Of a stretch of 64,000 nucleotides of DNA, positions 23,369 to 33,261 are shown piece after piece. Within the stretch, counting starts at the first letter, position 1, and each line of letters opens with the position of its first letter. Location of the stretch: NCBI GenBank assembly GCA_020081605.1, contig JAHREC010000016.1, positions 806,001-870,000 on the forward strand, in the 5' to 3' direction. The DNA is from Albifimbria verrucaria (Eukaryota; Ascomycota; Sordariomycetes; Hypocreales; Stachybotryaceae). The notes below the pieces were generated by a model, which did not search any database, had not been told where the DNA came from, and saw only the letters and a list, made by a program, of their open reading frames with translations. The translations under genes were made by a program, and so were the position numbers.

Positions 23369-24083
23369 ATGTGTCGCCAGACTCTCATGATAGCACGATG
23401 CCCTCACTGCGAGGCCATCAGCAACATGGTGAACACCACTTTCAAATGCAGCAGCATGTTCCTGTCTCCAAGGGAGTGCCCCAACTTGTTCATCCTACCT
23501 GATAATACCATGTGGAATTTTAGCAAGCTTCGCATGATCCCTTGCCGGGTATGCAAACTCCTCGACCTCCTGCTGAGACACGGCTACCGGCTTTACCATC
23601 TCCTCTGTATCCAAGTGTCTGCTTTACTCAAGGTCCAATGCATCTTCTCAGCAACGCTCCAGCTGCTTACGATCCGAGCCAATACCCAAACCAGTACCCA
23701 CCTCAGGACGCAGGATATACTGCTCCAGCTGCTTACGATCCAAGCCAATACCCAAACCAATACCCAAACCAGTACCCAGTTCAGGACGCAGGATACGCTG
23801 CTCCACCTCCTTACGAGCAAGACTACCAGCTGACCCAACCATCGGGATACTCAGCCATGAGAGAGACCGTTCCGACACAAGCAGTGCCACCAAACAACCA
23901 GGACGACTTGTTCAGGGCCCTTGAGTGGCTGCATGCGGAAACCCACTCAACGAAACTGGTGCACAGAATTATGTGATGCCTCAGGGGTCACCTCCTCACT
24001 ACAATACTTTTCAGAACACACCTTCTACCGAAGAGGTACATGAAGGACACAGGCGAAAGAGAGCACGTACAAGCAAGAACTAA
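23369..24083 (+). CDS. Cys-rich protein of unknown function with Tyr/Pro/Gln-Asn-rich repeats
   Basis: Not a named family. Start MCRQTLMIARCPHCEAIS carries a CxxC and resembles the start of the next gene (MC-Q-L-A-C pattern). Further cysteines occur at KCSS, RECPN and IPCRVCK, suggesting metal binding. A Pro-rich part follows, then two copies of an AYDPSQYPNQYP/QDAGY unit, then a tail ending RRKRARTSKN, a likely nuclear localisation signal. The frame changes twice (near 23555 and near 23945); one base at each gives an intronless 238-aa protein ending at 24083, and only this reading uses the repeats and the basic tail. The Tyr/Gln/Asn-rich repeats look prion-like. A regulatory nuclear role is inference. 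Confidence 0.55.
23666..23800 (+). repeat. In-frame direct repeats encoding YDPSQYPNQYP
   Basis: Two main copies of a 54-60-bp unit (GCTGCTTACGATCC..CAATACCCAAACCAGTACCC..) plus a short internal duplication of the CAATACCCAAAC element. Confidence 0.75.
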
Positions 24084-24692
24084 GGCTTAGCTACTCGGGG
24101 ATTTGGCTTGACTACGGTCACTAGGAGGTACACGGGCGTGGAAGGTTGGAGACATCATGGTCACTTGTATTGAGAGCTTTCTTCTGGTTATGGACTACCA
24201 GAAGACCACCATAGTAACTGGTGAACTCTGTACGGAAAGCTGCAGAGAGCTAGAGAACAATAGAAACTCAGAGAATCGTTTCTAACGAGTTATTCTCCTC
24301 ACTTTGGCCTCACCTGACCTCAAGTGTGAGTCTACGCGTTGCCCCGGTAAACAAACTCCTCAGGCAGATCCCGTCACGCTCCCCTTTTCCCGCCCTTCTC
24401 CCCTCTCCTCTCCTCTCCCCTCTCCTCTTCTCTCTCTGCTCTGCCAGCTGACAGCTCAAGCAAAAATTTTGTTTTGGCTCACAGTTGCTTGCATATAAGA
24501 GTTTCTTCAGCTCCCCTCCTCTGAAGTTTTCCTCTTTCTTCACCTCTCCTCCCATCTACACTAGAGCTGGTCCTCATCACTTCCACTCACATTCACCAAC
24601 AACAACAACTCAAACACACTTGCACTGCCTTTCATCTCTTCAAGAGCTTCCTTGCACACTATCAGCTACTTCATCTTTTCCCTGCCGTCAAC
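24084..24692 (+). promoter_or_regulatory. Promoter and leader of the second Cys-rich gene, with pyrimidine tract
   Basis: Contains a strongly CT-biased tract at about 24378-24440 (repeated CCCCTCTCCTCT), a TATA-like CATATAAG at 24490-24497, and a leader rich in ACAACAAC and CACA before the ATG. This arrangement (CT tract, then TATA, then CA-rich leader) resembles highly expressed fungal promoters; strength is inference. Confidence 0.55.
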
Positions 24693-25849
24693 ATGTGCAT
24701 TCAGGGCCTCACCGTTGCTGTCTGCCGCCCTCAGGAGGCTGGTGTCAACACCAACACCTATTGCGGTAAATTCCACTTTATCACCGGGAACACTGTTCTC
24801 TGTGAGGAAGCAAAGGGCAAATGCATCTGCTTCCTCGGCAGTTGTGGTAAGATCTATCGCATGCCTACCCCCGACTCTTTTGGTCCTGAGGCTATTTCCA
24901 ACGTTCGATGCCTCACCTGCGTCAAGCATCAGGAGGCTCTCGGGAACGTACGCACTCCTCGTGAGTGTCTTGAAACACGCCTCATTGAGCGTGATGCCAT
25001 CGGCCCCCGTCAGCACCATCAGTTTGTCACCAAGCTCAAGAACATGTGGGGTGGACAGAGTGTTTGCCCTTTTCACTCTATTCATGCTACCGGTGCCGTC
25101 AACTGTGAGTATCTCCCACTGACAGCAATGGTTATGCCGAGCAGCACCCTATTGAGAATGAAAACTAACTCTCTGCAGTTGATCATAACAATGCTCGCAA
25201 GAATGCTAATGCTTCTGCTCGCACCATCATCACTGCCACAAACCCCCTTGTCGATCGTTTCCAGCAGGTCTGCGAGATTGTTCAAGCCTGGTCCCAGGGC
25301 TACAAGCATGGTGTGATGGAGGCCACCAAACGCTTCAACACCCCCGGTCAGCAAGTTGCGGGTGCCTAGAACGTCTACCCGACTTCATTTCCTGACCAGT
25401 CTCTTTCTGTTTTGGACTATCGTAAGTCATCCTTTGCTGAGCTTGAGGCCTCTACTAACACACTCACTACTGTAGTCAACCGTGCAAGTGTGCCTGTTTG
25501 CCACATTTCTGCCACTGAGGGAAATGCCACCACCTCTGCTGATCTCAACGTCAACGTTGCCGTCGGTGCTGCCACCGCTGCCTCCGGTGACGCCGTTGCT
25601 GCCGCTCCCACTGGTGCTGATGTTGGCAACAACACCACTGACATTGCTGGTAACACTGCTGGCACTGACAACACTCCCACTGACACCACCACCCGAGAGG
25701 CCGGCACCTCTCGCATCATCGAGACGGGTCTCGACGACGAATTTGACGTCGTTGAGTTGGATGAGGAGCAGGAGGCTCCTCAGCGAGGCCGACCTGGATT
25801 CAAATCCACTGTTAGACAGTGGTTCAACTCCCACGCGCGTCAGGGTTAG
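24693..25849 (+). CDS. Cys-rich protein of unknown function with acidic C-terminus; in-frame TAG
   Basis: Not a named family. The N-terminal half has about thirteen cysteines (MCIQGLTVAVC, YCGKF, CICFLGSC, RCLTCVKHQ, SVCPFHS) arranged like paired metal ligands. Introns 25105-25178 and 25422-25475 have good borders. Exons 1-3 share one continuous frame of 343 codons, but codon 201 is TAG (25367-25369). The sequence after it remains protein-like (NVYPTSFPDQS, Ala/Thr-rich region, acidic FDVVELDEEQEAPQ, then GFKSTVRQWFN). Either the true protein ends at 200 aa and the rest is a trailing relic, or the TAG is a substitution or error in a 342-aa protein. Conservation of the last exon in an inverted copy at 26161-26264 supports that exon being coding. 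Confidence 0.65.
25367..25369 (+). other. In-frame TAG within the Cys-rich gene
   Basis: The reading frame and the next splice junction are maintained on both sides of this codon. A single substitution (for example from CAG or GAG) would explain it. Confidence 0.6.
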
Positions 25850-26139
25850 GCCCACGCCTACCGCGCTTCTTGTACCTACTACTTAGAGTACATTTTTGCT
25901 TCTTGTACCTAGAGTACATACTTCGTTTGACTTTACACTTGGTGATAGTTGCAAGGACGTTTGAAGGACTTGGTGGCTTTTGGGCAGATAGTTCGAGAGA
26001 ATAAACACCAGCCACCACACATAAACTGCCTGCTCATTTGTGAATGTCTTAAAGCGCCTTCCTTGCCTTACAGCTAGGTGCCTTGCGTAAAGAGCACACT
26101 GAGTCCCCCACCTCTGGGCTGAGAATGCTAAGCTGACCT

Positions 26140-26280
26140 ACATTGTGATGGAGAGCAGGTCCTGAGGCGCGTGAATGTTAAACCGCTGTCTAACAATGGA
26201 CTTGAAGCCTGCGCGATCCTGCTGAGGAGCGTCCTGCTCCTCCTCGACTTCAACGACATCGAAATGTATGCCTCTGCAAG
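26140..26280 (-). pseudogene. Inverted partial duplicate of the last exon of the Cys-rich gene
   Basis: The reverse complement of 26161-26264 matches 25741-25844 at roughly four bases in five by eye, and at protein level (FDVVEVEEEQDAPQ versus FDVVELDEEQEAPQ; GFKSIVRQRFN versus GFKSTVRQWFN). It stays open to a TAG shortly after. No matching upstream exons were found, so it appears to be a fragment. Confidence 0.7.
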
Positions 26281-26861
26281 CTTGGTCCTTTCAAGCACTT
26301 GAGCTTTAGTAGGCGCTGGTAGTGACCAAGCCAACAAAGATGGATGTAGATCAAGTAGACCTTTCGTTTTTCTCTGGAGACTATTCATAAAAGATACGAA
26401 GAATGGTACAGGGTTGACGAATCACGGTAAGAATGTATTTACATATTTCTTCTAATCACATTCTCATTTGGTTGGGATAAAATTCTATGTCAAAAATTTG
26501 GAGCACCCGTGATGCAAATATGGTGTCTGTGTGTGGACAAAGAATGCTCTCCTTTATAAAATACTTTACTTTGTTCACAAACGCGGTGCTTCCTCCTTCA
26601 CATCGCACGTCCCACCCACACACTCACCACATTTGTTACCACGACTGACACGGCGTGGCTTACCATCCTCCAATTTTCTTTGTCTGTTTATTCATTCCTC
26701 TCGAAAGTAAGAAATCAAGCTCTGCTCCCTTGAAGCACGGAATTGACGTGATCATCTGAGCATTGCACCTCTTCTCTCTCAAGCTATCTCTGCCCTGTAG
26801 TAAGTTGAAACTAACGAAGAATCACAATGGGAGCTTCTGAACTGACTAAACCCCTTAAGAA

Positions 26862-27110
26862 ATGAGTTCACGCGCTTGTTGCCGTCCCTCGGAGTGTTTT
26901 CGCTCCTTCCGAACCGTAGCCGTGCGGTTGCGTGGGTGAGTGCTCTCACTAGTCTTTGAAATTCGTAGAGCGAACAGACCGATTACTGACATGAGCGTCT
27001 GCAGCCCAGATAACGCCTACCTAGAGGTGCTTGTGCTGGCGGTTTGCAATTCCTGTGGTTCTATCTTTATCATGGAGTACCACGAAGAAGACCCAGCCGC
27101 CGTCTCTTAA
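26862..27110 (+). CDS. Small Cys-rich two-exon protein
   Basis: Too short and spliced to appear as one open frame. Exon 1 26862-26935 (MSSRACCRPSECFRSFR...), intron 26936-27004 (GTGAGT, branch-like TTACTGAC, CTGCAG), exon 2 27005-27110 (PDNAYLEVLVLAVCNSCGSIF, MEYHEEDPAAVS, stop). The exons total 180 nt, exactly 59 aa. It has ACC, EC and a CNSC pair, suggesting a small metal-binding fold. An upstream ATG at 26827 (MGASELTKPLKK) would join in frame if one A is missing at about 26860. It is the third small Cys-rich gene in this stretch. Function unknown; the model rests on splice consistency only. Confidence 0.45.
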
Positions 27111-28951
27111 ACTTCCTAGATCCAGCCGGTGTACAGTACAACAAGACCAAGCTTCATAGAAAGAATGCAGATCAGTGTGCGAGAACTGTGAAGAGGAATG
27201 GAAGTCTAGGTATGTGGCCTTGAAAGGCGAGACTCATGACTGTTCGCATGATATTGAGATATGAAGCCGAGAAGCTGACACAGCCTTATAGATAGATGGC
27301 ATAGCTTTGAGACTAGCAATTTAGATATTTCTTTACTTCACGAATCGTGTTCTTTGCTGGTGCTTGTATTGAATCCTGCTAACGCAAAGCAGTTCAAACA
27401 TCCCCGGAACCCGTCACGGTCGATTCACTGCAAAAGCCTAAGGCTCCTGCGGGATTGCCCACGTAGAACGGCCGATTGAATAACTTCGACTCATGTGTTT
27501 GAAAGGAATGTATTGATCCAATGCAGGCATTGATGGACATGATGAGATGAAACCGATGAAATACTCCCGATGAAATACTTTCGATAGAATATAGTCGACG
27601 AAGCCTGGACAATTTTACCGACCCAAGACATTCAAATCCTCGACCGTACTGCGCCCGACAATGAACCCAGCGTTGATGAGAGAGAGCGGCCGACATACCC
27701 AAGGTTGAACTCCGAAGAACCTTAGACGCTTACGAGAATACTCAGCATGAGTCGTGTCGAAATCGCACGAACGAATGAAACCTCGCCCACGGTCGATCGA
27801 ATAACTACGGTCGACTGAATAACCACGGCCGATTGAGTAACTGCGGCCGATTGAATAAATGATACACCGTTAAGCTCTGACACTTGCAGTACCTGGACAA
27901 TCAAGTAGCAATAAAGCAGAGATCGCAAGCATCGATGAGTGAGAATAAGGACCGACGAATGTTAGAATTATCCGCATAGAATCATTCTATGATGAGAAGG
28001 AACACGTAGGTATGTTTTCGTATTTTCCTATTAACCCCATGCCGGCCTTGCATTATTTTTTCTGGGGTTAACGATTACTCATTCCTCATAGAGAAGTGCA
28101 AAGCTTACGATCTCGAGTCCTCTTCATTGTTCACCACTTGTTGATGTTGTTCGGACTCGCTTCAAAAGTTGGACAGGGGCAACTGGGCCACTACCCACCC
28201 ACACGGAAAGCCGAGCACCAGGCATGACATCGTTCAGGGTTCTCCGAAGGGCCGAGATTGCAAACGAATTGCTAAATTTCAATTGGTCTACGGCTGTCCT
28301 TCATCGTTAGTGTGCCATCTCAACTCCAAGAGCCAAGACTTCAACCTTGTCCTCTTCTTGGCGCGCATCTTTCCCCGCATTCACGATCGTCAACCGCTCC
28401 ACTGTGGTAAAAGACAGCTTCTCCGCGACTCTTCCCACCGGTGTCGGGCTCATGAGAGTCGTTAATGAGCTGCCTCCGCACGGAAGAATTACGCCATATT
28501 CGGCCATGATCACCCCCATGGCGGCCCACCGAGCTGGCCCGCCAGATATGCCACAGCCATCAGACGGATTGGCTCTCGCTGGTCTTTGAACCGAGCATGG
28601 TTTGCCGCAAGGGACAAGGTTACTTTGCATTTGGAGAGCAAGGTACGTCAAATTAGGCAAGATGAGATGATGTTATCCTATTGGGTGCATCTTGATGGAC
28701 TCACTGACGTGCTTCAATTAGTATCGAGAGGGTCCCCTCATGCTCGCAGCATCGTCGTGCCGAATGGCGTTTTCTTCCCTAATTGCCATTCATAAAACCG
28801 GTACTTGCAGCCGGTTGTTGGCGGATTGAGCAACCTGCAGATTGCCATCGAATGACCGTGGTCAATTGGTAGCCACCCCAAGCAGGAAGAGTCTTTGTTC
28901 CTTGCAGGCGACGACCCGGGCTTGTCACGACCATTGACCTCCAATCTACGC
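27111..28951. other. Gene-poor region with degenerate repeats
   Basis: Apart from the 18-bp repeats at 27.8 kb, frames at 28307-28660 (minus) and 28347-28589 (plus) overlap each other and neither is recognised. The right end is the promoter of the lyase gene. Confidence 0.4.
27790..27861 (+). repeat. 18-bp tandem repeat, four copies
   Basis: Unit CGGYCGAYYGARTAACTR; a fifth isolated copy is at 27469-27486. Related CGATGAAATACT-like motifs are scattered at 27550-27600. Confidence 0.75.
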
Positions 28952-31702
28952 ATGATGGGTCGAACATCCCTCTACCTAGTCGCTCTATTGAGCGCGGCCG
29001 GAATTGCCTCTTCCCAGCGCTCCAATTGCACCGGCGCCGTCAAGGTCAAATGGGTTGGCGACACTCCTTCATCCAATCTCGGAACTACCTTTGGTGTTCC
29101 CTGGCCTCAAGGTAGATACCATCCCGACGAAACCGACTTCAAGATCTCTTCTGCTTCTGGAGATGATATCTCATTGCAGTCTTGGGTCACCGGCTACTGG
29201 CGCGACGGCTCAATCAAATGGAGTGCCCACGCGCTTCCTCAAACCGAGGACGTTGCCGAGGAGTACACTGTCCAGGCTTCCTCTAAGCAAGGCGACAAGT
29301 CCAAGCGTGCCGAGGGCTCCGCTTTGAAAGTCAACGAAGCTGGTGACGAGATCAAGGTCAACACCGGGCGCATTACGGTTGCCTTCCCCAAGTCCGGCAA
29401 CTATATCGTTAGTTCGATTGAGACTGCAGGTGGCAAGACTGTTGGCAAAAACGGAAAACTGGTTCTCCATACTCAAGACGCGATACCCGACAGCGGCGCC
29501 CGATTTGATACCAAGGTCGGCCGAAACAGCTTTGAGAGCAAGATCGAGGAGGTTACCGTCAGCGAGGACAGCTCTGTGCGTGCTCTGGTCACAGTTAGGG
29601 CAAGCATGCCACAACTGAAGGCCCTGACCACGATGACTGGCTTCCTTTGTGTTGCGCTTCTATCTCTATGCCAACTCGGATGCCATTAGAATTGTCCACA
29701 GCATTGTTTTCGACGGAAAGGCTGACAAGGACTTCATTTCTGGCCTGGGTCTTGAATTCTCGGTGCCGCTGAAAGGAGAGAAGCAGTACAATCGCCACGT
29801 CCGCATTTCAGGTGTCGATGGCGGTTTTCTCAATGAGGCTGTTCAGGGCATTACCGGTCTTCGACGTGACCTCGGTGCTGCAGTCAAGACTGCTCAGATT
29901 GAAGGCAAGAAGCTTCCCGAAGAATCGACCTGGGACACCAGAGTTACATCCAGACTTCAATGGATCCCTGTCTGGAATGACTACAGCCTATCTCAGCTGT
30001 CCTCTGATGGCTTCACTCTGAAGAAGAGAACCAAAGCAGGACAGAGCTGGATTAACATTCCTGGCGGCACTCGGTCAGGCGGCCTTGCTTACCTCGGTGG
30101 TGCCACGCAAGGTGGTCTTGCTGTCGGCCTTCGAGACTTCTGGAAGAGATACCCCACCGGTCTCGATATTTCAAACGCAGGAGCCGATGAAGGAAAGCTC
30201 ACTCTTTGGATCTACAGCCCTGATGCCGCGCCCCTGGACCTTCGCGGATACCATGATGGCCTGGGCCAAGACACATACACCAAGCAGCTTGATGCCTTGG
30301 AGATTACGTACGAGGACTACGAGCCTGACTTCGATACCCCATACGGCATTGCCAGGACCAACGAGGTCTACCTCTTTGCTTTTGAGGAGACCCTTCGAGT
30401 GACCACCTCGCTGACCTGGGTGACTACATCAACGAACCACCAGTCCTCGTCGCCGAGCCCGCGTACATCAAGAAGACCAAGGCCCTGGGTTCGTACTGGG
30501 GCCTCCTGACACCTCCAACGCTCAGAAGGCCGAGATTGAGAAGAAGCTAGATTTCCTTGTCAAGCACTACCAGAAGGAAGTCGAGCAGAGAAGGTGGTAC
30601 GGATTCCTTGACTACGGCGACTTCATGCACACCTACGATGTTGATAGGCATCAATGGCGCTACGATATTGGAGGCTACGCCTGGGACAACTCGGAGCTTT
30701 CCCAGATCTCTTCGTATGGCAGTACTTCCTCCGAACGGGTAGGGCCGATGTCTATCGATTCGCTGAGGCTTTGACCCGCCACACGGGTGAGGTCGATGTC
30801 TACCACATTGGCAAGTGGAAGGGTCTCGGAACACGCCACGGTGTGCTGCACTTTGCCGACAGTGCTAAGCAGGCCCGTATCTCGCAGCCTCAGTACCGCA
30901 AGTACTTCTACTACCTTTCCGGTGGTGATGAGCGCATTGGTGAAATCCTAGAGGAGTGCTTGGATGTGGACAAGACCTACGAAGTGCTTGACCCGGTCCG
31001 AAAGGTCCGAACAGACGGCTGGAAGCCTTCTCCAGGAGAGCCCGTGACCTTTGGTCTGGGAACTGACTGGGCAGCTCTTGCAGCTGGCTGGCTCATTGAG
31101 TGGGAGCGCCGCGGCCCTCGCTGGGAGGAGACCCGCCAGAAGCTCGCTGGCACTGCTTCAGGCATCGCTAAGCTGAAGAACGGCTTCGTCACTGGCTCTG
31201 GATCATACATTATTGACAACGGCACATTGCTCCCTCCTCCTACTGACCCCAACAACAAGGGCATCATCGCGATTTCCCACCTGAACGCCGTCTTTGGAAT
31301 GCCCGAGGTCATCTCTGAGCTTCTCGAGTACTGGGGAGATGACGCCCCAAGGGCTTCAAGGAGGCTTGGCTCGACTACTGCTACTACTACCTCGCCTCGG
31401 GCGATGAGCAGAAGGCCCGCTACGGCGCCAGCTTCACTGGCATCAGTCTCAAGCAGGCCCACTCCCGACTCTCCGCCACCTTTGCCCTGCAGCAGAAGAA
31501 CGCGACTGTTGCCGCACGTGCCTGGAAGGACTACTTCCGATCTGACGGTCTTGGAGAGAAGGTCGCTTTTACTTCGCAACATGTTGAGGGCAGCGGAGTG
31601 GTGCACCCGGTGGATGAGGCATCGTGGTTGAGCACCAACGATTTTGCGCAGTTTGGCCTGGCCAGTATCCAGAACTTGGCTCTGGTTGGAGACAGCTTGT
31701 GA
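28952..31702 (+). CDS. Exo-rhamnogalacturonan lyase, PL26-type (PcRGLX-like), secreted
   Basis: Family role: cleaves rhamnogalacturonan-I backbone of pectin from the chain end by beta-elimination. Seen: signal peptide (MMGRTSLYLVALLSAAGIASS) and then a sequence resembling PcRGLX/YetA-like lyases: VGDTPSSNLGTTFGVPWPQG, VTGYWRDGSIKWSAHALP, a middle domain with GLGLEFSVPLKGEKQYNRH, and an alpha-barrel C-terminal part with RRWYGFLDYGDFMHTYD, DIGGYAWDNSEL, ALTRHTGEVDVYHIGKWKG and RHGVLHFAD. The start is set at the methionine giving the signal peptide; an upstream in-frame ATG at 28895 adds unrelated residues. No introns. Six one-base deletions are needed (near 29596, 29645, 30392, 30505, 30690 and 31345, mostly in G or C runs), giving 918 aa, consistent modulo three and normal for the family. 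Pectin use is inferred from the family. Confidence 0.8.
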
Positions 31703-32249
31703 AACAAATACGCGAGAGTAATTTAATTCGATTTGTATTCTAAGGCATTTAGAGTAAAACATAATTATAGTCGAGAAGTTGGAGCATATTGTGAATGACG
31801 TGAGGCTTGGTTTCCAGATGAACACTTCAATGCAGCATTATACAGTAGTGTGTCAGTGTTTACATACTGCTTAGGCAAATTGCTACGGTACAGTACGGTA
31901 GTACAACCCGCAGTTGATGTATTTAAGGAACCACATTCCATGGCCATCTCTTCCTTTGCTTGAAGATTTCACAAAGGCCTGATAGGAAGCTGAGCAACAA
32001 AGAGATCTTGGAGTCCGAGCTTGTGTCCTGGTTCTCTTGTCGATACTTATGCTGAAAGCTGAGAGCTATGTCACTAGGTCACCATTCAAGCCCCTTTGGG
32101 TTTCTTTAAGAATTTGCCAAAGCATATATAATTTGAATTTGAAGATTATCCAGGCAAATGTACACTAATTCCACAGTGTTTATAACAAAACAGGTCATTA
32201 TCTCGTCAAGCCCGCTCGTATCTTGCGTCGAGCAGGAGATGCTCCTTGT
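31703..32249. other. Convergent 3' intergenic region
   Basis: AT-rich region between the convergent lyase and NLP genes; no gene seen. Confidence 0.5.
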
Positions 32250-33261
32250 TTAAGCATCAATGTTGACGTCGAAGCCGGGAACATCAGCCTAAGCATCTGT
32301 TAGTCATGCTTGCTACCAGCAGAAAAGATGTGCGTTCAAAGAAGGGACTCACCTTGCCGTCAACAGCCTTGGCCAGGTTAGGACCGAATTCAGAGTCGGC
32401 GAGCTTGATCTTGATGCCACCAGAGTTGAAAGAGTTGACCATCTTGTCGCGCACCTCGGTGGAGGGAACATGTTCCAGTCGATCAGGGCACCGCGGATCC
32501 ACTGGCCCTTGTGGTTCTCTAGCTGGTCGTCGCCTTCGTTGGCGAAGCGGAAAGCGTGGGTTGAAACACCGTCCTTGTGGTAAACGATCTTGGCGTGAGT
32601 GCCTACAATAATCGGGTCAGATTGAATGATCAAACAGTCACATAAAGAAGTGAGACATACCATCGAAGCGAACCTCGCCAGCAGGCTTGGTCTCATAGCC
32701 GCCGTGGGCAGAAGCAGCGACGTAGGAGGGCTGCTCCTCACCGTCGCGAACAATGACAACGATGTTCTCCCAGTCGTGTCGGTGACCAAAATTCTTCCAG
32801 AGCAGCTGGAAACCGACATCCTTCTCGAAGTAGTGCTCATACCTGCGACCAGTTAGTAAAAGCTCTCAGCCCGCGACTTGGAAGATCCACATACATGTAA
32901 GCGCACCACCCGTTGTTGCAGCGAGTGCGAACATAGACATTCTGGTTATCCAGATCGGCAGCGTCACGGCAGCCGCTGGCAGGACCACCGCCCTCGTTGT
33001 TGTCCCGCCCTCAGCAACGTAGCCGTTAGCATCAACAGCAGGGACGTTGTAGCAGCCATCGGAGTCGTAGTCAAGGACGGGCTGGTACTTGATCTGGTTC
33101 TCGGTAGCGGCCTCGGGGATGAAAGCCGGAGGGTTGACGTCGCGGACGTGCAAATCGCGGGTGAGCAGGTCGCGCACCTCCCGGGGCAGGCTGGGCAAGG
33201 CGTTGACAGCACCGAGGCTGGTAAGGACGGCGAGTCCGGCGGCGATCTTGTTGTTGAACAT
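32250..33261 (-). CDS. NLP family (NPP1 domain) secreted protein
   Basis: Family: necrosis- and ethylene-inducing-like proteins; some members are membrane-damaging on dicot plants, many others are non-cytotoxic. Seen: signal peptide (MFNNKIAAGLAVLTSLGAVNA), a propeptide-like segment, the NPP1 domain with the hallmark HRHDWE heptapeptide region around 32760-32785 and a cysteine pair in the first half. Three introns: 32843-32894, 32603-32660 and 32289-32352, all with standard borders. The reading frame changes near 33005 and near 32468, again at short runs of identical bases, so as printed the gene is broken; the total is consistent with about 279 aa if both are single-base losses. Whether this member is cytotoxic cannot be told from sequence. 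It lies tail to tail with the pectin lyase. Confidence 0.85.

Noticed and set aside
25427..25855. 142-codon antisense open frame opposite the Cys-rich gene
   Set aside because: Shadow of Ala/Thr-rich coding sequence. The sense strand has splice sites and a duplicate that supports it.
28307..28660. Overlapping sense/antisense frames near 28.4 kb
   Set aside because: Both strands open to a similar degree and neither matches a family known to me.
28952..31702. Pseudogene call for the PL26-type lyase because of six frame breaks
   Set aside because: All breaks are one-base and the codons between them are well conserved, and clean housekeeping genes show the same type of break.
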